A DNA stretch of 64,000 nucleotides from Gigantopelta aegis (lineage: Eukaryota; Mollusca; Gastropoda; Neomphalida; Peltospiridae): the NCBI RefSeq assembly GCF_016097555.1, contig NC_054702.1, positions 67,086,001 through 67,150,000 on the forward strand. The letters run 5' to 3'. The notes beneath the pieces are model-generated. The model was not told where the DNA came from. It searched no databases and saw nothing but the letters and a program-made list of their open reading frames with translations. A program made the translations under genes and the position numbers. Below are positions 1 to 40,908 of this stretch, in pieces. Within the stretch, counting starts at the first letter, position 1; each line of letters begins with the position of its first letter.

Positions 1-261
1 AAGAGGCAAGCCACTGGCTTTAAAAAGCTGATAGGTTATTCAATGGCTTGGATTATCAGTACCTGCTCAGACTCAAAAAGATTTTTAACTGTTCAATGGA
101 GAAGTGCATAAAACAATTACCCCAGCTTCTCTCTCATTAACAACTAACCATTAACCTACAACTCTGTGTTTGTCCAAAATAATATACTTAATTCTATGAA
201 ATGACTAAAATTCTGTGGAATTAAATGTCTCTCCTACAATAAAAAATTTCGGTACAAGCTT

Positions 262-425
262 CATTGACCTACGACTTACAGTTTGTGGGAAACTGATCTA
301 AACACGAAGATTTAACATTAAACTTTTATCTCAAAAGTTGATACTGTCACTGTCACCACCACCGTCAGAAAAATAATACTTACATCTAGCCTTTTAACTT
401 TCTTAAAGGTGAGACAAAAATTAAA
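262..425. repeat. Dispersed repeat also at 6090-6580
   Basis: tgggaaactgatctaaacac, actgtcactgtcacc and cttaaaggtgagaca recur, diverged, at 6117-6570 around the SINE there. Confidence 0.6.
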
Positions 426-439
426 TGCAACAATACTAT

Positions 440-600
440 TACTAGTATTACTACTACTACTACTACTAAATTCTTTATTTAGTGAGGGTAACAGTTAGCA
501 AAAGGTAATCTTCCCTGAGGCCCTCAGGTACAAACAATACAGAATTACAATACATACGTTTATGAACAAATAGAAAATACACATATGGTATCAAACATAT
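440..600 (-). mobile_element. Probable LINE-type 3' end with trinucleotide tail
   Basis: (act)n then aaattctttatttagt and agggtaacagttagcaaaag. The same junction occurs at 61788-61850 after (aat)n. On the minus strand this reads AATAAAGAATTT followed by a short repeat tail. Confidence 0.45.
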
Positions 601-731
601 GTATAAATGATATTATTTTAAAATGGAAGTGCTTAAATGCATTGAGTGATGGAGTGACTCCTGAAGACATTTAGTATAAACTAAGATTCAATACTTTGTG
701 TTTACGCACAGTGAATGATAGAATAATTTAC

Positions 732-30113
<29,382 letters not shown>

Positions 30114-30210
30114 GTTTAACTATGAATGACAAAAATACAAATACAGAGTTACAAGTATGATGTACATTGATTTAAGTAAAGTTATATGTATAAGAATTAT
30201 TTATCATTTG

Positions 30211-30520
30211 TTTGGTGAGTTTATCAATGTATAGGAGTCACAAAATGGATAAAACTGTGTAGTATAGTGTAGTGTCAATACACTCTGTACACTATACTAC
30301 ACTATATACATGTAGTGTAGTGAATATAGTGAATGTATTAAGTATAGTGTAGTGTAGTGCAGTGACTGTGTAGTGAGTGTACCGAGTGTAGTATAGTATA
30401 GTGAGTGCATTGATTGTAGTGTACAGTACTGAGTATAATGTAATGTAATGTAATGTAATGTAGTATAATGAAAAAATATTATATTAAATTTGTGACTATT
30501 ATACATCCAAACATTCACAC
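30211..30520. repeat. Inverted-repeat element around a TAGTG minisatellite
   Basis: The left arm ttggtgagtttatcaatgta and its inverted partner (tacatccaaacattcacacc, 30493-30520) resemble the 62339 hairpin arms. Between them about 220 bp of tagtg/tagta units. It sits about 100 bp upstream of the PARP4 start codon, so it lies in the promoter or 5' UTR. Confidence 0.7.
30256..30475. repeat. TAGTG-type minisatellite
   Basis: Irregular tandem tagtg/tatag/taatg units. Open frames on its complement are artefacts of the repeat. Confidence 0.85.
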
Positions 30521-31329
30521 CAAAAAGACAAACAATTCTAAACTTAAACCAATAAACACACTGAATTCAAAGCAACACATAAATCAGTTTATTTTTTCCT
30601 TTCTTAGTTCACGTGCCTTCTAGCCAAATCCTGATATCCAAAGATCCAAAACAGTGATAGAAATCAGCAGAATTTTACATCTGGTCCACTGGACATCAAC
30701 AAATCTATTTGTCTGCAAAATATTTTAACTTGTCTTAATAAATACTTTGTTATCTATTCAAGAACGAGGATAACTTTTATAACTCGAAATGAAACTGCAT
30801 TTAACATTTTTACTTGTCCATTGGACAACCATTTTGGTACATTTTGCTTGTCCAAGCAGATTTTTACTTGTGAGCTAGGACAAACGGACAATTATTATTA
30901 TGTGCTTATTTCGAATGCTGTAAACATGATAGGGCTAGAGAACACGTGAGCTAGTCCTTCCCATAATGTGTTTTATATAATAACCGAGTAGAATAATGAA
31001 TTAACATCTGATGTATGTCATGTGAACTCACCCCACCCATGCACAAGTGACATGGCCAAATCATTTAATTTTTAAGCTTTTCATACAGCTGTTGTTAGAA
31101 TTGTTTCTATTCTTATATTCAATTTGTAGAAGGTATGATCTTTTTTTTTATCCCCTCCCCCCCATTGGCATTGTAGTGAAGAGTAGACATCATCCATTCA
31201 CAACAATATTATAAATATATTTGTGTATGATTTGTTTTAGTTTTGCACGAGACTGCACATCAAGGCATGTCGCAGTTTAAATTGACCAGTCAAATATTAT
31301 TTGGTTGTAAGCCATATTCATTCCAGTAA

Positions 31330-31645
31330 AAAGTTTGTTTTGTTTAACGACACCACTAAAGCACATTGATTTATTAATCATCGGCTATTGGATGTCAACC
31401 ATTTGGTAATTTTAACATATAGTCTTAGAAAGGAAACCTGCTACATTTTTGTTTTAGTAGCAAGGGATCTTTTACATTTTTACATGCACCATCCTACAGT
31501 CAGGATACCACATACCATGGCCTTTGTTATACCAGTCGTGGTGCACTGGCTGGAACCAGAAATAGCCCAATGGACCCACTGATGGGGATCGATCCCACAC
31601 CGACTACGCACCAGGCGAGTGCTTTACCACTGAGCTACTCATTTC
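31330..31645 (-). mobile_element. SINE type B, full length
   Basis: gtttgttttgtttaacgaca, catcggctattggatgtcaa, gtggtgcactggctggaacc, head tttaccactgagctac. Confidence 0.9.
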
Positions 31646-33960
31646 AGTAATGCCAGAAAACAGTAATTACTTTTGTTTTATCATACCAGTGACTGATTAA
31701 TTGAAAAAAAAGAAGGTTTTATTAAAGATATGTTCATTTAATAAACTGGTACTGTTGTCGATGATTGTATTGTTATGTTGGAAGTGTTCAGAACACTTGT
31801 AAAGCTAAGTAATTCATAAATAATATCATGAAGGTTTGTTAATAAAATATTGAACTATGAGCATACAAAGTTTAACATGTTTCATTAAACATTGCTGTGT
31901 TGTAATTCACAAGTTCACACCTAGTGGCAGATATTCTGACAACTATCGACAGAAGTGATCCTGTTGAACAAGTTTTATCCACTGCAAGACTGCTGCCACA
32001 AAGCATATAATATACAATAAAATAAGACAATCAAAACTAATTCATAAATAACCCAGTCACTTGGTCATGCTGTCACACTTCTGTGATTTTCAATCTGCTG
32101 CAAAATAACTTACTTAAGAGTTCTTTTTGAAGAAGACAAGATTCCGTCTAAAATTACATTTGCAGTTTTCTTAATTTATGGCGATCATGCCCAAAATATA
32201 TATCGAAGTGTCCTCTGAATGTGCATGTTTATTTTTACATACTGATGAGTCAGGTCAGTGAAAATGTGAGGTCACGTGTCAATTGTTTTTCTGTGGAAGC
32301 AAATAAGGGTGCTAAAAATTTAAAACGTAAAATAGGATGTACATGTAGATCAGTATTGAGTTTTACATTAAAATATGGCTATTACTACAGTATTATATTT
32401 GAATAAATATTAAAAATAATATTTAGATTAAAAATAGATATAGAAGCTATTGAAAAAACCACAAAATAAGATGGTCCCACCTTATCTTTCAAGCAGTATT
32501 TTAAACACCATCCAGCAATCTGCTGACTGATAAATAAAAAATAATGGTAAAAACAGTTCCTTTTTTATTGATTGCTTCAAGACATAAATTCAACCATGCA
32601 AATTTCAGCTATATAGTTTGTTCTTATGACATTTTGTGCTTCTATACTTGAAATAGTAAATAATATGACTCAAAAGAGTTTGGTTTTTCTGCACAATGAG
32701 CGGGGGTAGGCTGATTGTAAGCATGTGTGCACTTTTAACTGCATCAGTTACTGTAAATTTGAAAATATTAGCGACCTTAAAATTTTGCAAAATCCACATC
32801 AGTGACATATTAGTGACATAAAACTTTAGCGAGGTCGGCATATCAAACATTAAAAAAAAGCGTAAGCCGTTTTTTTTACGACTGACTGGTCACAAGAACA
32901 CTTAATACTTTTTGATGCTATGCAATGCACACTATTTCCGGTTTGAAATATAGCCTCAAACATCCAAGTGATGCTGCTTGTCTCCAACTTAATTTTAATA
33001 AAAACATTACAGTGTCATACATCTAAACTAATTAGTATTGTTTGCTGTATTTATCTATAGCCTGTTGTTTGTCCAGTTAATCACCGATGAAACAACCACA
33101 CATAATCAGTCCAATGAAAACGTGTTTTCGAAGTAGTCTGTTGTGCGTACAGGGGTTGTAAGCTATTTTTCCCACTCAGACGTACTAGTAATCAATGCTT
33201 TGGTACTGTTCTCACTTTGACAGAACTAATTTATTTTTAACCACAATCATGTGTCTTTACTGCTAAAAGTTACAAACATTGAAACTTAGATAAGTCTGTA
33301 TTCATAATACTAACATTTCGTTTTGCTTTGCTGTGACACTACACCGGATGTGACAATAGTTTTAATTATTGTGCCACAAACGGTAATGTACATAGGATAT
33401 GTGACGACTTTTTATTTGCCTTGTTCTGAAATCCAACTGAATTGTTCACAGTTGATTAATTCAAATCGTTATTAAATATGTATACATTTTAAGACTTGTT
33501 TGATTTTTGTTTTAATCTGACTTTAGTTTATATTTAGCGTCATGAAATGTTAGCGTTTTGTATGGCTTCGCTAAATTCACAAATATTTTATACTTGCCAA
33601 CATTTTCTGATTTACAGTATGTAGATTTTTCTGCATTGTTGGTTCAACACAGTTCAAGTAACGAGTTAAAAAGTTTCTTCAACTAATAATTATAATAAAC
33701 TTACAAAGCAGTTTTAAAATATACTAATATAATTATTAAGTACCATGAATCATCAGGGACCCCATGCTACTGCAAACATTGAGATACCTAGGCTATCTAA
33801 TGATTTTGGGCATTCATTTAATGGTAAATTGTTTAATGGAAAAATATTAAATCACCACACTTACATGTATATATGTCGATGCCGGGAATTTATTTTGCTA
33901 TCAGGCTGCAGAGGGCAATGTGTAAATTTCTGAAGACATCAGTATTCAACTTCCAAGTCA
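31646..33960. other. Intergenic stretch without recognised genes
   Basis: AT-rich DNA between PARP4 and Ashwin; only short frames. At 30820-30900 the motif cttgtcca(t/a)tgg recurs in an unclassified repeat. Confidence 0.5.
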
Positions 33961-33976
33961 ACAGCAACACCCACCA

Positions 33977-35271
33977 TAGCCCGAGTACTCTGACTGTAAG
34001 AGAGCTAGACGGACATTTGGACAGTTATACACTCTCATTACAGTCAGAGACCAACCTATGTATTTTTTTGGCAATTCCTGACAACCAAAAAGTTGACAAA
34101 GATTCCCGCTCTAATACCACACCAATCCTATGTTTGACGTCAAATACCTTTACATCGATCATTTTTAAGTTAACTGATAAAAAAAAATCCACATATTAAT
34201 CACTAATACACATACTACAGAAAGAAATCCGACAGCACCCACATTCAGCTACGCTTCGTGACACTCCGTCGCCATAATTACAAAGCTCGGCGATCTATTT
34301 CAAGATGTAGATCACGTGATCGCCCACTGGGCGATTCCGCCTTGTGCAGCAGTTACAGGGGCCGTCTCATACCAAGCGACGTTACAACATTGATTAGTTT
34401 CGTTTTGTGTTTCTGCGATGGAATGTGTATGCTGTAAAGAACGTTTTGAGGATAAAAGTGGACGGTTGCATAGAACAGGAATTTGTACACAATTCAAAGA
34501 TGGGCCCAGTGCTGCACAGACATTAAGTGATGTTTTTTATGTAACTGTCACTCCCGAAAAAGAATTATTCGTCTGTCTCCAATGTAGTTTGACGAGTCGT
34601 CCCTTGGACACAAAAAACAAAACAATTGTCAACTGTGGAGATAAAATTTAGAAAAGTTAAAAAAACCCAGGCTCATACATAGCCACAAAACTGCCAGCCA
34701 CCCCGAGTGCCAGACAAACACCAAAGCGACAGAGTGGTACACACGCCAAGCAGGCATACCAGTCGTAGATCAAAGACTTTTTCACCTGGAGAAAAGGTGA
34801 ATATAATATTGTTTCTGTGTGTGTGTGTTACTTTTACGAGTTTTAGATTAGTGTAACTTCATTGTAACGTCGCTTGGTATGAGACGGCCCCTGTAACTGC
34901 TGCACAAGGAGGAATCGCCCAGTGGGCGATCACGTGATCTACGTCTCGAAATAGATCGCCGAGCTTTGTAATTATGGCGATGGAATGTCATGAAGCGTAG
35001 CTGAATGTGGGTGCTGTCGGATTTCTTTCTGTAGTATGTGTATTAGTGATTAATATGTGGATTTTTTTTATCAGTTATCTCGAAAATGATCGATGTAAAG
35101 ATATTTGACATCAAACAAAGGATTGGTGTGGTATTAGAATGGGAATCTTTGCCAACTTTTTGGTTGTCAGGAATTGCCAAAACAATACATAGGTTGGTCT
35201 CTGACTGTAATGAGAGCGTATAACTGTCCAAATGTCCGTCTAGCTCTCTTACAGTCAGAGTACTCAGGCTA
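33977..35271. mobile_element. TIR element with ~410-bp inverted repeats and 9-bp target duplication
   Basis: Arms 33977-34388 and 34862-35271 are inverted copies, roughly 90% or more alike by eye. The outer flanks are an identical 9-bp direct repeat (cacccacca) at 33968-33976 and 35272-35280. Long TIRs with a 9-bp duplication are the hallmark of Mutator-like elements (inference; no MULE transposase is visible). The 473-bp middle holds a small Cys-rich ORF. Confidence 0.85.
34418..34651 (+). CDS. Small Cys-rich ORF inside the long-TIR element
   Basis: 77 residues starting MECVCCKERFEDKSGRLHR. Cys pairs CxxC at the start (residues 3-6) and CxxC in FVCLQCSL (about residues 52-57) are about 47 apart, like a treble-clef or ZAD-type zinc-binding N-terminal domain. 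It could be the first exon of a transposon protein or a captured host exon; I do not recognise the family. The ATG lies 30 bp inside the left arm's inner edge. Confidence 0.4.
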   Translation: MECVCCKERFEDKSGRLHRTGICTQFKDGPSAAQTLSDVFYVTVTPEKELFVCLQCSLTSRPLDTKNKTIVNCGDKI

Positions 35272-35280
35272 CACCCACCA

Positions 35281-36392
35281 CTACCAGTGACAACGTAGTC
35301 GGCCTACGTATCCTCGTTTAATCGAAAACCGTACGACTAAGAGGAAATGGCTGGTGCGCATGCTCAGTCATGTCAGGCTATCAATTTAATGACATTAATG
35401 TTTACCTTGTTTAATTTAGAAATAAAATGTATAAAAAGGTAAGTACATACTCGCATGTAATCCCATTTCCATAAAAAATTACACCAGGTGGTAAGAAAAT
35501 GTCATTTTAAAAGCATTATCGAAAACCGTACTATGACCGTATCAACATAATGGCAACAACATAAAATCGGCTTTTCCCGTGAAAACAGTAACATGACAGT
35601 CACATGACCTAAAAGCGGCTATCCGGAAATGATCCGTCATTACTCATTTGGCAGTGCTAGCAGACGTGTTTGGTTGTGTGGATTCCGTCGTGCACCTGTT
35701 GCTGTTTAGGGATGCATTTGCATTGCATTCATTAAGATTCCAGAGTGCAAATTAACTGTAATAATACATTTCACTGTGCATAAAACGTATTCTTACTTTT
35801 TCCCCCCGCATTTTTGAGGAAATTTGTTTTAAGTGTACTTCCTTAACAAGAAGTTCTTGTCGTATCAACGATCGAACATGCACAAACATTACAAAATACC
35901 CGGAAGTAAAATAATACGGTTTTCGATTTCGTACGGTTTTCGACAATTGGCGATACGTAACTCGTATATTTTACTAAAATATTTTAATAGAAACATGTCA
36001 TGAAACATAATCGGGCAAAAGTACCGTATTTTCCCCACCTCTATTTTAAAGAAATATTTCTTGGAATTAGTTTAAGGTTAGGGTTAGGGTTAGCGATAGT
36101 TATATACAATATATTTTAGAACAATTTGTTCTGTAAAACCAACATGAAGTTTATATTTCGTAATCCAGTATCGCTATGTTTTACCTTTGAAAAATTAGAC
36201 ATTTTGACTATTCTGTATAAAATTTCTTCCACACGGGTGCTTTTGATGGTGCTTTTGGAAGAAATATAGCACAGAAGACAGAATGAGGCATCATGGGACT
36301 AAATCTTCGTTTTATTCCGTACACGTTCGGTTCATTCCGTCAAAATACACCCTATGAGATTTATAAGTATTAAAATGCAGTTTCACTTGTTG
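35281..36392. other. Intergenic stretch, unclassified
   Basis: The motif cgaaaaccgtac appears at 35321 and 35520 and inverted (gtacggttttcg) near 35930, hinting at a decayed inverted-repeat element. Confidence 0.4.
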
Positions 36393-36480
36393 ATCCACTG
36401 CATGGTCGAGTGGATACAGTGGTCGGCTACAGTCCCGATGGTCTGGAGTTCGAATCCAGGCCTAGCACTACATCGTTTGT
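36393..36480 (+). mobile_element. tRNA-derived SINE head
   Basis: tggtcgagtggatacagtgg (A box) and ggagttcgaatccagg (B box and T-stem). The acceptor stem does not pair, so it is not an intact tRNA gene. Confidence 0.55.
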
Positions 36481-36967
36481 AGTGTTTAATGCAATACCCA
36501 GTTCATATGGTTAATTCAATACCCCAATAGTGGGGAAAATACGGTACTCTTTCCAAATAAATACCCGCTTGTTTTCTCAAGACAGACGTCAAGACTCAAG
36601 GTCTTCCGTGTTATGCATATCTAAATTTAGAACTATCCCATTTCCGTTCGAATGTTACGCCATAAAGTCTAGGTTAGTAAGGAATTAAAATAAATTTAAA
36701 ACATAATTTTAAAATAGTTTGAAATTAGTAGTTTATTTATTTATTATTTTTGCAATAAAGTACCACTAAAATCAGATTTTTATTTATAATTAATTTTAAT
36801 GCAATTAGAGTACTAAACTACAAATATTAATCCAATGATGTACTAATGGCGCGTGTTACCTGTGGGGCCCCCTTTCGCAAATCCCCCCCCAAAAAACCCA
36901 AACCCCCCCCCCAAAAAAAAACCCAACCCCAAAACTCAACAATCCAAAAAGTAAAAAAAAAGGGGAG

Positions 36968-37175
36968 GGGCTTTTGTCGTTCCAGCAAGTGCTCCACAAC
37001 TGGTGTAACAAATTCCGTGGTATGTACTATCCCGTCTATGGGATGCTGCATTTTGTAAAAGAACCCTTACTGCTAACTGGAAAGAGTAGCCCATTGTGTT
37101 GCGTTATCTGTTATTGACCATATGTCTGTAAATATATAAATGTGTTGAGTGTCATTAAATAAAACATTCCTTCGT
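36968..37175 (+). mobile_element. SINE type A variant, old
   Basis: ttttgtcgttccagcaagtg to gtcattaaataaaacattcc. Confidence 0.8.
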
Positions 37176-37249
37176 TTGCATAAATAATTTATTTCCAGTG
37201 AGATGTCTATCAAGTCTTGGGAGTGTCATGCAGCTAGTCATGATGATTA

Positions 37250-37302
37250 TGATGACGTCGACGACGACGACAAACGACGACGATGATGATGATGATAATT
37301 AA
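37250..37302. repeat. (GAC/GAT)n tract
   Basis: gatgacgtcgacgacgacg then gatgatgatgatgat. Confidence 0.9.
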
Positions 37303-37673
37303 ATAGTAACATATAACTTAGTGTCATGGGAACACAATTAATTTTCCTTAGTCTAAATGAAATCAAATCTTACAGGCCACTCCAGATGCCAAGAGTCAAC
37401 AGCAGATCTTTGCATCAATGTGCAATTTTAGTCACATGCAGCAAAAATCTCATCGCATGCTAGTGGTACAGCACACATGATGCAATTACCTACGATTTTT
37501 GTCGCATATAACTGAAATTGCACACTTTTGCTTGCAACGGTCTGCAGCAGGATTTATATTAATTGTCCTCAGCAAAATCATTGTTTATTAACTGTTCAGT
37601 CAACTTTGTCAGAAGTATGTTCAACTAATCAAATTAAATATAATATAATTCTGACAATATATAGCTTGTTATG

Positions 37674-37967
37674 TGCATAGGTGTACGGGCTCCCATTTTG
37701 GTAGGGGGCCGGCTGGTTGTTGCCCGAATTAAACGAAAATGCCCGAATTTGGATAAGTAACATTTAATATTTATTCCTATTAGCATTACTACCAAACAGC
37801 TATGTAGGGTTGCAAACGACTGACTACGCATTTGTACATGGATTACAACTAATTTTGAGGACAGAATGATAGAAATACATGGTCAAATGGTCTCAGGTTA
37901 GCACATTTTGCCCGAATATAGGGCATTTTGCTCCAGAACTGCTCCCGTCTCATACGCTTATGGGTAT
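37674..37967. repeat. MITE-like repeat with degenerate inverted ends
   Basis: cataggtgtacgggctccc at the left and ctcccgtctcatacgcttatg at the right are imperfectly inverted; tgcccgaat blocks repeat inside. Confidence 0.5.
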
Positions 37968-38036
37968 GTTCCTTCTCAGGATGCCTATTGGACGGATGAT
38001 TATATGGAAATACATTTTATAATGGGCCATTTGTTT

Positions 38037-38212
<176 letters not shown>

Positions 38213-38750
38213 TCTGTCAAAAAAGAAACGTATGGGTGCTAGGGAAAGAAGAAAAGTCTTTGATTTTACAAAATATCGGGATTTTTTTTACAATGTTGCT
38301 GAATAGCCATGTTTGTTAATGTTCCTGGAATGGGACAGCCTGCCCAAATGCAAGTATTCATATAAGGCAACCTGACAGCTGTACTCTACAGGGATGAAAT
38401 TCTTCGAAGTCACATGCTTCCCATTTTGGATCGACAGAGAGAACTCTTTTAGCAGGACAATGCCAGGCCGCATACGGATTTCCTACAGAATGAGAACATT
38501 AATGTGCTGCCATGGCCATCAAGATCACCAGATCTCAACCCCATTGATCATCTATGGGACGAACTGGACAGACATGTACGCCAGCGTGACCCGGAGCCTC
38601 AGACGCTTCCGCAACTGTCACATGCACTGCAGGAAGAATGGGCTAGGATTCCACGTGCCCGGATTCAGAGACCTATTCAGTCTATACTAAGGAGATGTCG
38701 CGCTGAAATCAGGACCTTATGTGGCTACCAGCAGCAGCAATCCCTGCGCG
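38213..38750 (+). mobile_element. Tc1-like transposon fragment
   Basis: A left end (ctctgtcaaaaaagaaacg) leads quickly into the C-terminal catalytic half of a Tc1-family transposase: DEILRSHMLPILDRQ, QDNARPH, LPWPSRSPDLNPIDHLWDEL. The frame has a TAG just before QDNARPH, where the family has Gln. The last acidic residue position reads Asp (PIDHLW) where Glu is usual. The N-terminal half is missing, and the right end runs into a (GT)n tract with no second inverted repeat seen. Confidence 0.85.

Positions 38751-38752
<2 letters not shown>

Positions 38753-38822
<70 letters not shown>
38753..38822. repeat. (GT)n microsatellite
   Basis: About 33 GT units at the truncated right end of the Tc1-like fragment. 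Confidence 0.97.
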
Positions 38823-38824
<2 letters not shown>

Positions 38825-39094
38825 TTGAGACGTCATACATCTAGACCTGCCCTTCGCTCTGCCCCTAAAAACAAAAGCGCCCTTTTTTTAAACAATTTGT
38901 TTACAACTTTCATTGCAGTGCCCTTTTCAGGGAGTCGGTCCATGTGCCCTTTTGCTCCTGGTTCTCTTCCTAGATATTTCCAGGGTCTGCCCTTATAAAT
39001 GGACCTGTGAGGTGGGTCGAATATTACCCAACAAGACCCGTTTGTCTTCATTTTCCCTGGACACCTGTATGAATTAATCGAATATTTCTGTCTC

Positions 39095-39378
39095 TGTATT
39101 TCATTTTCATTTCATTTCAATTTATTTTCGTGCTTATATCCAATTAAGGTTCAAGCACGCTGTCCTGAGCACACATCTCAGCTATCTGTGTTGTCTGTCC
39201 AGGACAGTGGGTTAGTTGTTAATTGGTTAGTGATTAGTGAGAAAAAAGTGGATGTAGTGGCCTTACACTTACCCAATGAACCTTTAAGAGCTTGCTATGG
39301 ATTGGAATCGGTACTAGGCTGCGAACCCTGTACCTACTAACCTGTAGTCCGATGGCACTGCGCCACCGAGGCCGCTTC
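39095..39378 (-). mobile_element. SINE type D, full length
   Basis: tttcaatttattttcgtgct, gctgtcctgagcacacatct, agtggccttacacttaccca, head gcactgcgccaccgaggccg at the right. Confidence 0.88.
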
Positions 39379-39392
39379 TGTCTCTATAAAGC

Positions 39393-39582
39393 TAGGAGCG
39401 GGATTTAGCTCAGTCGGTTGTATGTGCTTTCCTATCTGTGAGAAATTGCGTATAAAAGATGCCTTGTTGCTTTAGGAAAAATGTAACGGGTTTCCTATGA
39501 TGACTACGTGTCAGAATTAACAAATGTTTGACATCCGATAGCCGATGATTAATTAATCAGTGTGCTCAAGTTAAAAAAAAAA
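39393..39582 (+). mobile_element. SINE type B, internally shortened
   Basis: gagcgggatttagctcagtc then directly into gtatgtgctttcctatctg; tail atccgatagccgatgattaa. Confidence 0.75.
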
Positions 39583-39744
39583 TCTTCTGTCAAGCAACAT
39601 TTCATATTTTACATTTATTATTTAATTATTTGTCTATTTTATATTTATATGAACTATGTTCAGATACACTAGATATTGCACTTAGCCAGAGTACTATGAC
39701 AGGAAGAAACCCGTCAGCAACTACATATTTAACCGGAACATTAC

Positions 39745-40336
39745 TAAAAGTGGGTGCTGTCGGGTTTCTCCATGTAGTGCGTGTATTAGTGATTAATATG
39801 TGATTTTTTAAATTACAGAACTCGAAAATTATTTAACGTCAAACATAGAATTATTGTTGTATTATTTAGAGCGAAAATCTTTAACTACCGTTTGGTAGGC
39901 AGATATTGCGCAATATTGATACAGATTGGTCTCTGACGGTTAGAGAGCGTGATAACAATTCATATGTCCGCCTAGCTCTCTTACCGTCGGAAGAAGGAAA
40001 GGCTTTATTTAACGACGCACTCAACACATTTTATTTACGGTTATATGGCGTCAGACATATGGTTGATGACCACATAGATATTTAGAGAGGAAACCCGCTG
40101 TTGCCACTTCATGGGATACTATTTTCGATTAGCAGCAAGGGATCTTTTATATGCACCATCCTACAAACAGGGCAGTACATGCCACAGCCTTTGATATACC
40201 AGTCGTGGTGCACTGGCTGGAACGAAAAATAGCCCAATGGGCCCCCGACGGGGATCGATCCCACACTGACCGCGCATAGAGTGAGCGCCTGACCACTGGG
40301 CTACGTCCCGCCCTTTACCGTCAGAGTACTCGGGCT
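39745..40336. mobile_element. Diverged arm of the same long-TIR family, split by a SINE
   Basis: 39745-39990 resembles the right arm at 34995-35250 (gtgggtgctgtcgg, gtattagtgattaatatg, ttggtctctgac, agctctcttac) and continues after a SINE at 40315 into agagtactcgggcta, the terminal bases of the family. No partner arm is seen nearby, so this is a partial copy. Confidence 0.75.
39991..40314 (-). mobile_element. SINE type A, full length, 10-bp TSD
   Basis: Flanked by ttaccgtcgg at 39981 and ttaccgtcag at 40315. It splits the diverged long-TIR arm. Confidence 0.92.
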
Positions 40337-40513
40337 ACTGTAAACAAATCATTATCCTCAGCAAGAGCTAGGGTTCGTCAGAATAGCCGACCACCACCAC
40401 AGCCTATATACGCCCTTGACTAACCAATAACAATGACCAGAAAAATAGCCTGTCACAATTGTTAAAGGTTATTGGTAAACAAAAATAGCATCTGCCCTTC
40501 TCCAATTTAACTC

Positions 40514-40740
40514 AGTGCACCACGACTGGTATATCAAAGGCCGTAGTAAGTACTACCCTGTCTGTGGGATGGTGCATATAAAAGATCCCTTGCTGCTAAT
40601 CGAAAAGAGTAGATCATGAAGTGGCGGCAGCGGGTTTCCTCTCTCATTATCTGTGTGGTCCTTAACCATATGTTTGACGCCATATAACCGTAAATAAAAT
40701 GTGTTGAGTGCGTCGTTAAATAAAACATTTTTTTCTTTCT
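40514..40740 (+). mobile_element. SINE type A, 5'-truncated, in the Ashwin promoter region
   Basis: cagtgcaccacgactggtat to gttaaataaaacattttttt. It ends about 85 bp before the Ashwin ATG. Confidence 0.9.
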
Positions 40741-40824
40741 TTCTGTAATATTCTCCCTATTTAAAGTTACTTGTGACATATCATTTATTGTGAAGTTTAG
40801 TATCATTTGCTGCGGAGATTAAAA

Positions 40825-40908
40825 ATGTCAGCCTCCATACCGTCAGAAATTGATTGGCTTTATCCTGAATTATTGACAAAAGACGGACTTATTTTAATAT
40901 TAAGTCAG
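40825..40908 (+). CDS. Ashwin coding exon 1
   Basis: The ATG at 40825 has aaaa before it and opens MSASIPSE; 28 codons end AGTCAG|gtacaa in phase 0. WLYPELLTKDGLILIL aligns with the Ashwin N-terminal motif. Confidence 0.83.

Noticed and set aside
1-130. Possible next PARP4 exon with a donor near 70
   Set aside because: The sequence fits a diverged type D SINE better, and no catalytic-Glu motif is present.
36065-36085. ttagggttagggttag, telomere-like repeat
   Set aside because: Only about two and a half units; too short to call an interstitial telomere.
36393-36480. Possible tRNA gene
   Set aside because: A- and B-box-like blocks and a T-stem exist, but the acceptor stem does not pair; it fits a SINE head.
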